This document shows, piece after piece, positions 35,410-47,110 of a stretch of 64,000 nt of DNA. Below the pieces are notes generated by a model. That model was not told where the DNA came from. It saw nothing but the letters and a program-made list of their open reading frames with translations, and did no database searches. The stretch's first letter is position 1. Each line of letters begins with the position of its first letter. The position numbers were made by a program, and so were the translations under genes. The stretch comes from Paraburkholderia podalyriae (GTDB lineage: Bacteria; Pseudomonadota; Gammaproteobacteria; Burkholderiales; Burkholderiaceae): positions 124,001 through 188,000 of the forward strand of contig NZ_VZQQ01000006.1 of NCBI RefSeq assembly GCF_014397785.1. The letters are read 5' to 3'.

Positions 35410-35501
35410 GCGCGCCTGAAGCCGCCGCGCCCCAACCGAAGGCCGCCATGCGGCGCTATCATCGCGGGACCGTCCCCCTCCTCCTCTACCCGACGCCCAC
35501 G

Positions 35502-36191
35502 ATGACGCGCCGCGCCGACCGCCTGTTCCAGATCGCCGAACTGCTGCGCGGCCGGCGCCTGACCACCGCTCAGCAACTGGCCGACTGGCTGAACATCTCG
35601 CCGCGCACGGTCTATCGCGACGTGCGCGATCTGCAATTGTCAGGGGTGCCGATCGAAGGCGAAGCGGGCATCGGTTATCGGCTGTCGCGCTCGGCGAGTC
35701 TGCCGCCGCTCACCTTCACCGCCGACGAACTCGCCGCGCTCGCCGCCGGCGCGCGCATGCTCGAGTCGTGGGGCGGCGCGGGCTTCGCGAGCGGCGCGCG
35801 TGGCGCGCTGGCCAAAATCGCGTCGGCAATGCCCGCCGACAAGCGCGCGGCGCTCGAACGGCTCGCCATCTTTGCGCCGTCGTTTCACATCAAGGGAGAT
35901 TTTTCGACGCAACTCGACACGCTGCATCGCGCGATCGATACGCGCCAGGTGGTGCGCTTCGCCTACACCGACGCGAACGGCGCCGACACCGAGCGCCGCG
36001 TCTGGCCGCTCGCGCTCGCGTACTGGGGCGCGCGCTGGACGCTCGGCGCATGGTGCGAACTGCGCGGCGATTTCCGCAACTTCGGACTGGAGAAGATGCG
36101 CGATCTCGAAGTGCTCGACACTTATCCGGATCAGGAAGGCAGGCGGCTCGCGGATTTGCTGCGGCATGTGGACGCGAGGCCGAAAAGATGA
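35502..36191 (+). CDS. YafY-family transcriptional regulator (HTH + WYL domain)
   Basis: A 229-residue regulator with an N-terminal HTH (RLFQIAELLRGRRLTTAQQL, NISPRTVYRDVRDL at about residues 28-41) and a C-terminal WYL-type ligand-binding domain (VVRFAYTDANGADTERRVWPLALAYWG). Such proteins sense small molecules or nucleic-acid species; the signal here is unknown. ATG 35502 starts where homology begins; ATG 35448 would add an unconserved 18 residues. It follows a VOC gene, a frequent association. Confidence 0.88.
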   Translation: MTRRADRLFQIAELLRGRRLTTAQQLADWLNISPRTVYRDVRDLQLSGVPIEGEAGIGYRLSRSASLPPLTFTADELAALAAGARMLESWGGAGFASGARGALAKIASAMPADKRAALERLAIFAPSFHIKGDFSTQLDTLHRAIDTRQVVRFAYTDANGADTERRVWPLALAYWGARWTLGAWCELRGDFRNFGLEKMRDLEVLDTYPDQEGRRLADLLRHVDARPKR

Positions 36192-36193
36192 AA

Positions 36194-36223
36194 AGGATCG
36201 CGGCGGCGACACACCGCGATCTT
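36194..36223 (-). terminator. Probable terminator of the pnt operon
   Basis: GATCGCGG (36196-36203) pairs with CCGCGATC (36214-36221). On the minus strand the stem is followed by CTTTTCATCTTTT, a moderate T-tract, 22 bp after the pntB stop. It may also serve the converging WYL gene. Confidence 0.6.
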
Positions 36224-36244
36224 AGGTTGTTCAGCGCTAACGAA

Positions 36245-37702
<1,458 letters not shown>

Positions 37703-38041
37703 TTACGTACCCTCCTTGCCGCCAGCCATGGGTTTGGATTCCAGCTTCCTGGGTTCCTTCTTCCTGAACATCTCCAGCATGCGCCGGGTGACGAGAAAGC
37801 CGCCGAACACGTTGACCGCCGCGAGCGCGACCGCGACCGTGCCGAAGATCTTGCCCGCGCCGCCGACCGTCAGCCCCGCCGCAAGCATCGCGCCGACGAT
37901 CACGATCGCCGAGATCGCATTGGTCACGGCCATCAGCGGCGTATGCAGCGCGGGCGTGACGTTCCAGACCACGTGATAGCCGACGTAGATCGCCAGCACG
38001 AAGGTGATCAGATTGATCACCGTGTGATTGATGACTTCCAT
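37703..38041 (-). CDS. pntAB: NAD(P) transhydrogenase subunit alpha, membrane part
   Basis: A 112-residue protein with three membrane helices ([34 protein letters not shown] and a third). It corresponds to the C-terminal dII part of E. coli PntA. In beta-proteobacteria PntA is normally split in this way. It lies between pntAA and pntB, with a 12-bp gap and direct stop-start abutment. Confidence 0.94.
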   Translation of the reverse strand: MEVINHTVINLITFVLAIYVGYHVVWNVTPALHTPLMAVTNAISAIVIVGAMLAAGLTVGGAGKIFGTVAVALAAVNVFGGFLVTRRMLEMFRKKEPRKLESKPMAGGKEGT

Positions 38042-38053
38042 CGCCGTTGCCTC

Positions 38054-39196
38054 CTAGGCTTTGCGCGTGACCTGGCCGTCGCGGGCCAGCAGCGTGGCCG
38101 CGACGATGTCGTCCGCGAGATCGATGTTCAGCGTGGCTTCCTTCGTGACGATCAGCTTCAGGAAGTCGAGCAGGTTGCGCGCGTACAGCGACGACGCGTC
38201 GGCGGGCACCATCGCGGCGAGATTCGTATAGCCGACGATCTGCACGCCATGGCGCACCACCACCTGGTCCGCCTCGGTCAGCGGACAATTGCCGCCGCGC
38301 CGGCCATCGACTTCCGCGCCGCGGCCGGCCGCGAGGTCGACCAGCACGGAGCCTGGTTTCATCGCCTGCACGGTGTCGACCGACAGCAGCGTCGGCGCCG
38401 GGCGGCCCGGAATCAGCGCGGTCGAGATCACGATGTCGGCCTGCTTTGCACGCTCGTGCACCAGCGCCGACTGGCGCGCGAGCCACGACGGCGGCATCGG
38501 CCGCGCATAGCCGCCGACACCCTGCGCGGCGTCGCGTTCTTCGTCGGTTTCATAGGGCACGTCGAGAAACTTCGCGCCGAGCGATTCGATCTGCTCCTTG
38601 ACGGCTGGGCGCACGTCGGACGCCTCCAGCACGGCGCCGAGGCGCTTCGCGGTCGCGATCGCCTGCAAGCCGGCCACGCCCGCGCCCAGAATCAGCACCC
38701 GCGCGGCCTTCACGGTGCCGGCCGCGGTCATCAGCATCGGCATGAAGCGCGGATAAAGGGTCGCCGCGAGCAGCACCGCCTTGTAGCCGGCGATATTCGC
38801 CTGCGACGAGAGCACGTCGAGGCTCTGCGCGCGTGTCGTGCGCGGCGCGGCTTCGAGCGCGAACGCGGTCACGCCGGCCGCGGCGAGTTTGCCCGTATTG
38901 TCGGCGTTGAACGGGTCGAGCATGCCGACGAGCGTCGCGCCGCGCTTCAGAAGCGGCAGTTCGGAATCAGTGGGGGATTGGACTTTGAGGACGAGATCGG
39001 CGCCGAACGCGGTGGCGGCATCGACGATTTCCGCGCCCACGGCCGTATAGGCGTCGTCGGGAAAGCTCGCGCCGGCGCCCGCGCCGCTCTGGAGCGTGAC
39101 CCGGTGCCCTTGCGCCACGTACTTCTTGACCGTTTCGGGCGTCGCGGCAACGCGGGTTTCATGCGCGCGCGTCTCGGCTGGCACTCCGATGTGCAT
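38054..39196 (-). CDS. pntAA: NAD(P) transhydrogenase subunit alpha, NAD-binding part
   Basis: A 380-residue soluble dI domain that binds NAD(H). It begins MHIGVPAETRAHETRVAATP and has the alanine-dehydrogenase-like Rossmann core VLILGAGVAGLQAIATAKRLG. ATG 39196 has GAGGAAC upstream; in-frame codons further up are not supported. It is the first gene of the three-gene pnt operon; a tandem 11-bp repeat lies upstream at 39364-39440. Confidence 0.95.
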   Translation of the reverse strand: MHIGVPAETRAHETRVAATPETVKKYVAQGHRVTLQSGAGAGASFPDDAYTAVGAEIVDAATAFGADLVLKVQSPTDSELPLLKRGATLVGMLDPFNADNTGKLAAAGVTAFALEAAPRTTRAQSLDVLSSQANIAGYKAVLLAATLYPRFMPMLMTAAGTVKAARVLILGAGVAGLQAIATAKRLGAVLEASDVRPAVKEQIESLGAKFLDVPYETDEERDAAQGVGGYARPMPPSWLARQSALVHERAKQADIVISTALIPGRPAPTLLSVDTVQAMKPGSVLVDLAAGRGAEVDGRRGGNCPLTEADQVVVRHGVQIVGYTNLAAMVPADASSLYARNLLDFLKLIVTKEATLNIDLADDIVAATLLARDGQVTRKA

Positions 39197-39363
39197 CGTG
39201 GTTCCTCCTCGACTTCCTGTTTGACGGCAGATCCGCCGACGAGGCTCGCCGGCTTGCAGATGCAACGGCTAATGCAGGGCCTCACTTTAACCGAAACCGC
39301 CACGGCGCAGAAATCGGGGTCGATGCGAATGCGCGGTAGACCGCCAAATTGTTGCCGATCTGC

Positions 39364-39440
39364 CGCGAACCGGCCGCGAATCCGGTGTGAACCTGCTCTG
39401 AACCTGCTCTGAACCTGCTGTGAACCCGGTGTGAACCTGT
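39364..39440. repeat. Seven-unit 11-bp tandem repeat upstream of pntAA and the NUDIX gene
   Basis: Seven head-to-tail 11-bp units: CGCGAACCGGC, CGCGAATCCGG, TGTGAACCTGC, TCTGAACCTGC (twice), TGTGAACCCGG, TGTGAACCTGT. All share GAA at positions 4-6. It lies in the 329-bp gap between the divergent pntAA and NUDIX genes. The 11-bp period is close to one helical turn, so each GAAC core faces nearly the same side of the DNA. It could be a multimeric protein-binding site or a slippage-prone microsatellite. The rest of the gap shows no gene. Confidence 0.85.
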
Positions 39441-39525
39441 TGCTAGCCACCAGTGGTCGCCGCCCCGCCCCAGCGCCCGCCCGCCGCCCGGCAGCCGGCG
39501 CGCATAACCGGTAAAATGCGCACCC

Positions 39526-40005
39526 ATGAAACCGGAAACCTGGGTGCCGCACGTGACCGTCGCGGCGATCGTCGAGCGTCACGGGCGCTTCCTGCTGGTC
39601 GAGGAACACACCACCGCCGGCCTGCGCCTGAACCAGCCCGCCGGCCACCTCGAGGCGGGCGAAACGCTGCTGGAAGCGGTGGTCCGCGAAACGCTCGAGG
39701 AAACCGCCCATCCGTTCGCGCCCGAGGCGCTCGTCGGCATGTACATGACCCACATCGAGCGACCGGACCGCGCGGGCACCACTTACCTGCGCTTCACCTT
39801 TTGCGGCGCGGGCGGCGAGCCGGACCCGGCGAGCTCGCTCGATGCGGACATTGTCCGCACGCTGTGGATGAGCGCCGAAGAGTTGCGCGCGTGCCCCGAT
39901 CGGCATCGCACGCCGCTCGTGATGCAGTGCATCGACGATTACCTGGCCGGCCGGCGTTTCCCGCTCGACTTCGTGCATACGCATTCGGTCGGGCCGAAGC
40001 GGTAA
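39526..40005 (+). CDS. NUDIX hydrolase (NudJ-like phosphatase)
   Basis: A 159-residue protein with a full NUDIX box, [20 protein letters not shown] at about residues 44-63. NudJ-type enzymes dephosphorylate thiamine pyrophosphate precursors and nucleotides. No ribosome site is visible. A -10-like TAAAAT at 39512-39517 is so close that the transcript may begin at or next to the ATG (leaderless). It lies 58 bp before mnmA; the nudJ-mnmA pairing is common in proteobacteria. Confidence 0.9.
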   Translation: MKPETWVPHVTVAAIVERHGRFLLVEEHTTAGLRLNQPAGHLEAGETLLEAVVRETLEETAHPFAPEALVGMYMTHIERPDRAGTTYLRFTFCGAGGEPDPASSLDADIVRTLWMSAEELRACPDRHRTPLVMQCIDDYLAGRRFPLDFVHTHSVGPKR

Positions 40006-40063
40006 GGCCGTCACTAGCGGCCCCCAAGATCCATGCAGTCATGCAGCACCCAGTGAGTACCTT

Positions 40064-41317
40064 ATGAGCAAGCGTAAAGTCGTAGTAGGCATGTCGGGCG
40101 GCGTCGATTCGTCGGTTACCGCGTGGCTGCTGAAGGAACAGGGCTACGACGTGGTCGGCCTGTTCATGAAGAACTGGGAAGACGACGACGACAGCGAATA
40201 CTGCTCGACGCGCCAGGACTGGATCGACGTGGTGTCGGTGGCGGATCTGATCGGCATCGACGTCGAGGCGGTCAACTTCGCGGCCGAGTACAAGGACCGC
40301 GTGTTCGCCGAGTTCCTGCGCGAATATTCGGCCGGCCGCACGCCGAACCCGGACGTGCTGTGCAACGCCGAAATCAAGTTCAAGGCCTTCCTCGATCACG
40401 CGATATCGCTCGGCGCGCAGACCATCGCGACCGGCCACTATGCGCGCGTGCGCGAGAACGACGGCCGCTTCGAGCTGCTGAAGGCGCTCGATCATACGAA
40501 AGACCAGTCGTACTTCCTGCATCGGCTGAACCAGGCGCAGTTGTCGAAAACCCTGTTCCCGCTCGGCGAAATTCCCAAGACGAAAGTGCGCGAGATCGCC
40601 GCGCAGATCGGCTTGCCCAACGCGAAGAAGAAGGATTCGACCGGCATCTGCTTCATCGGCGAGCGGCCTTTCCGCGACTTCCTGAACCGCTATCTGCCGA
40701 CCAAACCGGGGCCGATGAAGACCATCGACGGCAAGATCGTCGGCGAACACATCGGCCTCGCGTTCTACACGTTCGGCCAGCGCAAGGGCATCGGGCTCGG
40801 CGGCAGCAAGGACGGCAGCGGCGAGCCGTGGTTCGCCGCCGGCAAGGACATTCCGACCAATACGCTGTACGTCGCGCAGGGGCACGATCATCCGTGGCTG
40901 CTGTGCGATACGCTGTCGGCGGGCAACACGAGCTGGGTCGCGGGCGAGCCGCCGGCCGACGGCTTCGTGTGCGGCGCGAAGACGCGCTACCGGCAGGCCG
41001 ACGCGCGATGCACGTTCAACGCCGCGACGGCTGGCGGTTCGGGCGAAGGCCTGTTCGAGCTGACCTTCGACGCCGCGCAATGGGCCGTCACGCCGGGGCA
41101 ATCGGCGGTGCTGTACGACGGCGACGTGTGCCTCGGCGGCGGCATCATCGAACGCGCGATAACCGGGCAGCCGGCCGAGCTGCCGCAGGATCAGGCGCCG
41201 AAACAGACCCGCGCGCAGCGTCGCAAGCAGGCGCACAAGCCAAAGCAGCCGCAGGGCCCATCTCAGGACGAGCCTCAAACCCCGCGGCAAAAAGCGGCGC
41301 TGCTCGGCGCGCGTTGA
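40064..41317 (+). CDS. mnmA: tRNA-specific 2-thiouridylase MnmA
   Basis: A 417-residue enzyme that adds sulfur to U34 of Lys, Glu and Gln tRNAs. The ATP PP-loop GMSGGVDSS is at about residues 8-16. The two catalytic cysteines are in [10 protein letters not shown] and [10 protein letters not shown]. The C terminus has a basic, Gln/Lys/Pro-rich tail of about 45 residues ([17 protein letters not shown]) beyond the usual end near 368, probably disordered. Confidence 0.96.
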   Translation: MSKRKVVVGMSGGVDSSVTAWLLKEQGYDVVGLFMKNWEDDDDSEYCSTRQDWIDVVSVADLIGIDVEAVNFAAEYKDRVFAEFLREYSAGRTPNPDVLCNAEIKFKAFLDHAISLGAQTIATGHYARVRENDGRFELLKALDHTKDQSYFLHRLNQAQLSKTLFPLGEIPKTKVREIAAQIGLPNAKKKDSTGICFIGERPFRDFLNRYLPTKPGPMKTIDGKIVGEHIGLAFYTFGQRKGIGLGGSKDGSGEPWFAAGKDIPTNTLYVAQGHDHPWLLCDTLSAGNTSWVAGEPPADGFVCGAKTRYRQADARCTFNAATAGGSGEGLFELTFDAAQWAVTPGQSAVLYDGDVCLGGGIIERAITGQPAELPQDQAPKQTRAQRRKQAHKPKQPQGPSQDEPQTPRQKAALLGAR

Positions 41318-41588
41318 GCGATGCATCACGGCGAGCGCGGCGGGTCGCACCACGCCGACACGCGCGCGCTGCACACGCCATTCGCCTCGCGCCCCCCACT
41401 CGATGCAGTCACACACGCTTCACCTTCGCGTGCAACGCTGGCCTTCATTCTCAGGCCTTATCTTCGGGCTTCCCCGCTCCGCGTCACGCCGCGACCTGCG
41501 GCCGCCAGTTTCCCTTCGCGACGGATTCCGTCCGCGCCCCTCGCGCAGACGAGCCCGCCGCAATGATCTTCACCGCACTGGAGTCCCC

Positions 41589-43199
41589 ATGTTTTCTCGA
41601 CGCTATCTGGCCATGTGGTGCGCCATCGCGCTCACCGCGGTATGTGCCGCGCTCGCCGCGACGCATCGTCTGTCGTGGTTCTGGATCATCGTGCCGGCCG
41701 CGCTCGTCGCGCTCGGCGTGTTTGACCTGACGCAACAGCGCCACGCGATCCTGCGCAATTACCCGCTGTGGGGCCACCTGCGTTTCATTTTCGAATTCAT
41801 CCGTCCCGAGATCCGTCAGTATTTCGTCGAAGACGATACCGACGAGAAACCGTTCTCGCGCGCGCAACGCAGCATCGTCTATCAGCGCGCGAAGAACGAT
41901 GTCGACAGCCGCCCATACGGCACGCGGATCGACGTGAAGGCGGTCGCGCACGAATGGATCAGCCACTCGCTCGCGCCGACCACGCTCGACGGTCACGACT
42001 TTCGCATCGTCGTCGGACCCGATCGCGCGCAGCCGTATTCGATGTCGATCTTCAACGTGTCGGCGATGAGCTTCGGCTCGCTATCGGCCAATGCGATCAT
42101 GGCGCTGAATCTCGGCGCGAAGAAAGGCAACTTCGCGCACGACACCGGCGAAGGCTCGATGTCGAAATATCACCGCGAACATGGCGGCGACATCATCTGG
42201 GAAATCGCGTCCGGCTATTTCGGATGCCGTAGCGACGACGGCAGCTTCAACGCCGAAAAATTCGCCAGGCAGGCCGCCGAACCGCAGGTAAAGATGATCG
42301 AGGTGAAGCTGTCGCAGGGCGCAAAGCCCGGTCACGGCGGCGTGCTGCCGGCCGCGAAGATCACGCCCGAAATCGCCGAGACGCGCGGCGTGCCAATGGG
42401 CCGCGACTGCATCTCTCCGGCGACACATTCCGAGTTCTCGACGCCGCGCGAGCTGCTCGAATTCGTCGAGCGGCTGCGCACGCTGTCGGGCGGCAAGCCG
42501 ACCGGTTTCAAGCTTTGCATCGGGCATCCCTGGGAATTCTTCGGTATCGCGAAGGCGATGCTGGAAACGGGCATCCTGCCGGACTTCATCGTCGTCGACG
42601 GCGCGGAAGGCGGCACCGGCGCGGCGCCGCTCGAATTCACCGATCACGTCGGCGTACCGTTGCAGGAAGGGCTGCTGCTCGTGCACAACACGCTGGTCGG
42701 CATCGGTCTGCGGCAGCGCATCCGCATCGGCGCGAGCGGCAAGATGATCACCGCGTTCGATATCGCGAAAACGCTCGCGATCGGCGCGGACTGGGTCAAC
42801 GCGGCGCGCGGCTTCATGTTCGCGGTGGGCTGCATCCAGGCGCAGACCTGCCATACCGGCCGCTGCCCGACCGGCGTCGCGACCCAGGACCCGGTGCGCC
42901 AGCGCGCGCTCGTCGTGCCGGACAAGGCCGATCGCGTGTACAACTTCCACCACAACACGCTACACGCGTTACGGGAAATCATCCAGGCCGCCGGGCTCCG
43001 GCATCCGGCGGAACTGCGCGCGCATCACATCGTGCGGCGCGTGTCCTCGCATGAGGTGCGGCTGATGTCGGATCTGCTCAAGTATCTCGAACCGAACGAT
43101 CTGCTCAACGGCAACTATCGCTATACGCTGTTCGAGACGTACTGGCCGATCGCGCAAAGCGATTCTTTCTCGCCGAAGGCGGAGTTGGCGGCGAGCTGA
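41589..43199 (+). CDS. FMN-binding glutamate-synthase-family protein, membrane-anchored
   Basis: A 536-residue protein with two N-terminal hydrophobic segments (YLAMWCAIALTAVCAALAA, FWIIVPAALVALGVF) followed by the FMN-binding domain of GltB. GTGAAPLEF, GADWVNAARGFMFAVGCIQ and CHTGRCPTGVATQDP (three Cys of a likely 3Fe-4S site) are seen. The amidotransferase domain of true glutamate synthase is absent, so it is not a complete GOGAT; its reaction is unknown. ATG 41589 has GGAG at a good distance. The 271 bp before it show no other gene. Confidence 0.88.
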   Translation: MFSRRYLAMWCAIALTAVCAALAATHRLSWFWIIVPAALVALGVFDLTQQRHAILRNYPLWGHLRFIFEFIRPEIRQYFVEDDTDEKPFSRAQRSIVYQRAKNDVDSRPYGTRIDVKAVAHEWISHSLAPTTLDGHDFRIVVGPDRAQPYSMSIFNVSAMSFGSLSANAIMALNLGAKKGNFAHDTGEGSMSKYHREHGGDIIWEIASGYFGCRSDDGSFNAEKFARQAAEPQVKMIEVKLSQGAKPGHGGVLPAAKITPEIAETRGVPMGRDCISPATHSEFSTPRELLEFVERLRTLSGGKPTGFKLCIGHPWEFFGIAKAMLETGILPDFIVVDGAEGGTGAAPLEFTDHVGVPLQEGLLLVHNTLVGIGLRQRIRIGASGKMITAFDIAKTLAIGADWVNAARGFMFAVGCIQAQTCHTGRCPTGVATQDPVRQRALVVPDKADRVYNFHHNTLHALREIIQAAGLRHPAELRAHHIVRRVSSHEVRLMSDLLKYLEPNDLLNGNYRYTLFETYWPIAQSDSFSPKAELAAS

Positions 43200-43294
43200 G
43201 CGTACGCGCGGCGGCTTGCCGCGCCGCCTGTCGCCCAAAAGCCGCATCGCGGCCCGTCCGACCCGCAAAACGGGCCGCCCCCCTTCCTTTCCGT

Positions 43295-43300
43295 TAAAAT
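43295..43300 (+). promoter_or_regulatory. Candidate -10 element of glyQS
   Basis: TAAAAT lies 80 bp before the glyQ start in an otherwise GC-rich gap. No good -35 hexamer is seen at the expected distance. Confidence 0.3.
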
Positions 43301-43380
43301 CTCGGGCTTAGCACTTCGCTCCACGGCCCCCTCGCGCGCTTACGCGCACGCGGCACGGCCCCATGCCCGAAAGGCACTTC

Positions 43381-44388
43381 ATGCTCACGTTTCAGCAAAT
43401 CATCCTGACCTTGCAGTCCTACTGGGACAAGCAGGGCTGCGCGTTGCTCCAGCCGATCGACATGGAAGTCGGCGCGGGCACGTCCCACGTCCACACGTTC
43501 CTGCGCGCGATCGGCCCCGAGCCGTGGCGCGCCGCCTACGTGCAGCCGTCGCGCCGCCCGAAGGACGGCCGCTACGGCGAGAACCCGAACCGTCTGCAGC
43601 ACTACTACCAGTACCAGGTGGTGCTGAAGCCCGCGCCGGAAGACATTCTCGACCTGTACCTCGGCTCGCTCGAAGCGCTCGGCTTCGACCTGAAGCAGAA
43701 CGACGTGCGTTTCGTCGAGGACGACTGGGAAAACCCGACGCTCGGCGCATGGGGTCTCGGCTGGGAAGTGTGGCTGAACGGCATGGAAGTGACGCAGTTC
43801 ACGTATTTCCAGCAGGTCGGCGGTCTCGACTGCAAGCCGGTGCTCGGCGAAATCACCTACGGTCTCGAACGCCTCGCGATGTATCTGCAGAAGGTCGAGA
43901 ACGTCTACGACCTCGTCTGGACCGAGTGGGAAGAACAAGGCCCGAACGGCCCCGAACTCCGCCGCCTGACCTACGGCGACGTGTATCACCAGAACGAGGT
44001 CGAGCAGTCCACGTATAACTTCGAGCACGCGAACGTCGATCTGCTGTTCACGTTCTTCAACAGCTACGAAGCGGAAGCGAAGCGCATGATCGATGCGCAG
44101 CTCGCGCTGCCCGCCTATGAACTCGTACTCAAGGCCGGCCACACGTTCAACCTGCTCGACGCGCGCGGCGCGATTTCGGTCACGGAACGCGCGGCGTACA
44201 TCGGCCGGATTCGCGCGCTGTCGCGTGTGGTCGCACAGGCCTATTACGACTCGCGCGAAAAGCTCGGCTTTCCGATGCTCGGCAATCCGGTGCACGGTGT
44301 GCCCGGCCTCACCACCGACGCGCAGGACGCCGCGATGCCCGCGTGGGCGCCGCCGCTGAAAGTCGAACGCAAGATCGACCAGGACTGA
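43381..44388 (+). CDS. glyQ: Glycyl-tRNA synthetase alpha subunit
   Basis: A 335-residue class II synthetase catalytic subunit of the bacterial alpha2-beta2 enzyme. It begins [57 protein letters not shown] and [15 protein letters not shown] are conserved. ATG 43381 has AAAGG 6 nt upstream; an ATG six codons earlier is in frame but lies before that site. It lies 15 bp before glyS. Confidence 0.97.
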   Translation: MLTFQQIILTLQSYWDKQGCALLQPIDMEVGAGTSHVHTFLRAIGPEPWRAAYVQPSRRPKDGRYGENPNRLQHYYQYQVVLKPAPEDILDLYLGSLEALGFDLKQNDVRFVEDDWENPTLGAWGLGWEVWLNGMEVTQFTYFQQVGGLDCKPVLGEITYGLERLAMYLQKVENVYDLVWTEWEEQGPNGPELRRLTYGDVYHQNEVEQSTYNFEHANVDLLFTFFNSYEAEAKRMIDAQLALPAYELVLKAGHTFNLLDARGAISVTERAAYIGRIRALSRVVAQAYYDSREKLGFPMLGNPVHGVPGLTTDAQDAAMPAWAPPLKVERKIDQD

Positions 44389-44403
44389 CGAGAACTTCAA
44401 CCA

Positions 44404-46506
44404 ATGACTCAATCTCAACACGCTACCCTGCTCGTCGAGCTGCTGACCGAAGAACTGCCGCCGAAGGCGCTCGCGCGTCTCGGCGACGCCTTCGCCGAAG
44501 GCATTGCGCAGCGCCTCGCGGCGCGCGACCTGATCGAAGGCGAGCAGCCGTCGTTCGAACGCTTTGCGACGCCGCGTCGCCTCGCGGTGACGATTCACAA
44601 CGTGCGCGCGGTCGCGCCGGAAAAACACGTGCGCGAAAAAGTGCTGCCCGTTTCCGTCGCGCTCGACAAAGACGGCCAGCCCACCGCGCCGCTCGCGAAA
44701 AAGCTCGCCGCGCTCGGCTTCGCCGACTTCACGGTGGGCGACCTCGAACGCGCGCCGGACGGCAAGGCCGAAGCGTTCTTCCTGCGCTACGCGGCGCCGG
44801 GCGCGACGCTCGCCGATGGCCTGCAAGGCGCGCTCGACGAGACGCTCGCGAAGCTGCCGATTGCAAAGCCGATGACCTATCAGCGTCCGGACGGTTCGAG
44901 CGTGCAGTTCGTGCGTCCGGCGCATCGTCTGACCGCGCTGCACGGCGAGGAAATCGTGCCGGTCAGCGCGCTCGGCATCGACGCCGACGACACCACGCTC
45001 GGCCACCGCTTCCTGTCCGAAGGCTTCGTGCAGATCCAGCACGCGCGGTCGTATGCCGAAACGCTCGAACACAGGGGCCGCGTGATCGCGAGCTTCGCGA
45101 AGCGCAAGGAAGCGATCCGCTCGCAACTCCTCGCGCAAGCCGGTGAAGACAAGGTCGTGATGCCCGAAGCGCTGCTCGACGAAGTGACGTCGCTGGTCGA
45201 ATGGCCGGTCGTCTATGAGTGCCGCTTCGAGGACGAATTCCTGCAGGTGCCGCAGGAATGCCTGATCCTGACGATGCAAACGAACCAGAAGTACTTCGCG
45301 CTGACCGACGCGAACGGCAAGTTGCGCTCGCGCTTCCTGATCGTGTCGAACATCGAGACCGCGACGCCGGTCGAGATCGTCGAAGGCAATGAGCGCGTGG
45401 TGCGTCCGCGTCTCGCCGACGCGAAGTTCTTCTTCACGCAGGACAAGAAGAAGCCGCTCGCGGATCGCGTGCCGCTGCTCGCGAACGTGGTCTATCACAA
45501 CAAGCTCGGCTCGGCGCTGCAACGTGTGGAGCGGCTCGAAGGACTGGCCGGCGCGATTGCGACACTGATCGGCGCCGACGTCGCGCTCGCGAAGCGCGCC
45601 GCGCGCCTCGCGAAGGCCGACCTGATCACCGACATGGTCGGCGAATTCCCCGAGCTGCAAGGCACGATGGGCACGTACTACGCACGCCACGACGGCGAGC
45701 CGGAAGAAGTCGCGCTGGCGTGCTCGGAACACTACCAGCCGCGCTTCTCCGGCGACGCTTTGCCCACCACCGCGACCGGCACCGTCGTCGCGCTCGCGGA
45801 CAAGCTCGAAACGCTGGTCGGCATCTGGGGCATCGGCCTGCAACCCACCGGCGAGAAAGACCCGTTCGCGCTGCGCCGTCATGCGCTCGGCGTGCTGCGC
45901 ATTCTGGTCGAGAAGCAATTGAACGTCGACTACGTCGAGCTGCTGCGCGCCGCTTATGCGCAATTCGCCAGCGTGCCGAACGTCGCCGATTCGACCGACG
46001 CGATCTACGAGTTCAGCATGGACCGCCTGCGCGGCCTGCTGCGCGAACGCGGCTATGCGGCGGGCGAAATCGACGCGGTGCTCGCGCTGAACCCGACCCG
46101 GCTCGACGACCTCGTCGCGCGCCTCGACGCGGTGCGCGAATTCGCATTGCTCGCTGAAGCGGCATCGCTGGCGGCGGCCAACAAGCGTATCTCGAACATC
46201 CTGAAGAAGTCGGAAGGCGTGACGAACGGCGCCGTGCAGCCTGGATTGTTCACCGAAGCAGCGGAGAAGGCGCTCAACGCGCAGCTCGAACAGGTGACGC
46301 CGCGCGTGCAATCGCAACTGGCCGTGCGCGACTACACCGGCGCGCTGACCGCACTGGCCGCGCTGCGCGAGCCGGTCGACACGTTCTTCGATGACGTGAT
46401 GGTCAACGCCGAAGATCCGGCGTTGCGCGCGAACCGCCTGGCTCTGCTCGGCGCGCTGCATCAGCAGATGAACTGCGTCGCCGATATTTCCCGACTCGCC
46501 GCCTGA
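44404..46506 (+). CDS. glyS: Glycyl-tRNA synthetase beta subunit
   Basis: A 700-residue tRNA-binding subunit. [15 protein letters not shown] starts the protein; [32 protein letters not shown] and [16 protein letters not shown] are family signatures. It ends with an anticodon-binding domain ([20 protein letters not shown]). It forms the tetramer with GlyQ. gmhB follows after 10 bp. Confidence 0.97.
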   Translation: MTQSQHATLLVELLTEELPPKALARLGDAFAEGIAQRLAARDLIEGEQPSFERFATPRRLAVTIHNVRAVAPEKHVREKVLPVSVALDKDGQPTAPLAKKLAALGFADFTVGDLERAPDGKAEAFFLRYAAPGATLADGLQGALDETLAKLPIAKPMTYQRPDGSSVQFVRPAHRLTALHGEEIVPVSALGIDADDTTLGHRFLSEGFVQIQHARSYAETLEHRGRVIASFAKRKEAIRSQLLAQAGEDKVVMPEALLDEVTSLVEWPVVYECRFEDEFLQVPQECLILTMQTNQKYFALTDANGKLRSRFLIVSNIETATPVEIVEGNERVVRPRLADAKFFFTQDKKKPLADRVPLLANVVYHNKLGSALQRVERLEGLAGAIATLIGADVALAKRAARLAKADLITDMVGEFPELQGTMGTYYARHDGEPEEVALACSEHYQPRFSGDALPTTATGTVVALADKLETLVGIWGIGLQPTGEKDPFALRRHALGVLRILVEKQLNVDYVELLRAAYAQFASVPNVADSTDAIYEFSMDRLRGLLRERGYAAGEIDAVLALNPTRLDDLVARLDAVREFALLAEAASLAAANKRISNILKKSEGVTNGAVQPGLFTEAAEKALNAQLEQVTPRVQSQLAVRDYTGALTALAALREPVDTFFDDVMVNAEDPALRANRLALLGALHQQMNCVADISRLAA

Positions 46507-46516
46507 GCACCGCGCC

Positions 46517-47071
46517 ATGCCGATTAAGAAAGTGGTGATCCTCGACCGCGACGGCGTGATCAACGTCGACTCCGACGCGTTCATCAAGTCGCCGGACGAA
46601 TGGGTCCCGCTGCCCGGCGCGCTGGAAGCGATCGCGCGACTGAACCAGGCGGGCTATCGCGTCGCGATCGCGACGAACCAGTCGGGCATCGGCCGCGGTC
46701 TGTTCGACATGGACGCGCTGAACGCGATGCATCTGAAGATGCACCGGATGGCGGCAGCGGTCGGCGCGCGCATCGAAGCGGTGTTCTTCTGCCCGCACAC
46801 GGCGGAAGATCACTGCGAATGCCGCAAGCCGAAGCCCGGCATGCTGAAGATGATCACCGAGCGGTTCGAGGTCGATCCGGCGCATACGCCGACGGTCGGC
46901 GATTCTCTGCGCGATCTGCAGGCGGGCGCGGCGCTCGGTCATCCGGTGCATCTGGTGCTGACCGGCAAGGGTCGCAAGACCCTCGCCGCGGGCGGCCTGC
47001 CCGAAGGCACGATCGTTCACGACGACCTGCGCGCGTTCGCGCTCGACTTTCTCGCCGACGCTCAGGAATAA
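46517..47071 (+). CDS. gmhB: D-glycero-beta-D-manno-heptose 1,7-bisphosphate 7-phosphatase
   Basis: A 184-residue HAD phosphatase for ADP-heptose synthesis (LPS inner core). The nucleophile motif is VILDRDGVIN at residues 7-16. The zinc loop CPHTAEDHCECRKP (Cys-His-Cys-Cys) and VGDSLRDLQAGAALG are present. It lies in a glyS-gmhB-plsC cluster seen across Burkholderiales. Confidence 0.95.
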   Translation: MPIKKVVILDRDGVINVDSDAFIKSPDEWVPLPGALEAIARLNQAGYRVAIATNQSGIGRGLFDMDALNAMHLKMHRMAAAVGARIEAVFFCPHTAEDHCECRKPKPGMLKMITERFEVDPAHTPTVGDSLRDLQAGAALGHPVHLVLTGKGRKTLAAGGLPEGTIVHDDLRAFALDFLADAQE

Positions 47072-47110
47072 ACGCGCGCACCGCGCTCCCAACCCTCTCC
47101 GACCACGCCG

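Noticed and set aside
39364..39440. CRISPR array
   Set aside because: The 11-bp units abut each other with no spacers, and no cas gene is nearby; this is a simple tandem repeat.
43200..43380. Glycine riboswitch or leader peptide before glyQS
   Set aside because: No short ORF rich in Gly codons and no tandem aptamer-like structure is seen; only a hairpin (GGCCCGT/ACGGGCC) without T-run.
43294..46587. A 1,097-codon open frame on the minus strand
   Set aside because: It lies wholly antisense to glyQ and glyS, whose products are unmistakable. High GC and codon bias keep the opposite frame open; the translation is Arg/His/Val-rich without any domain.
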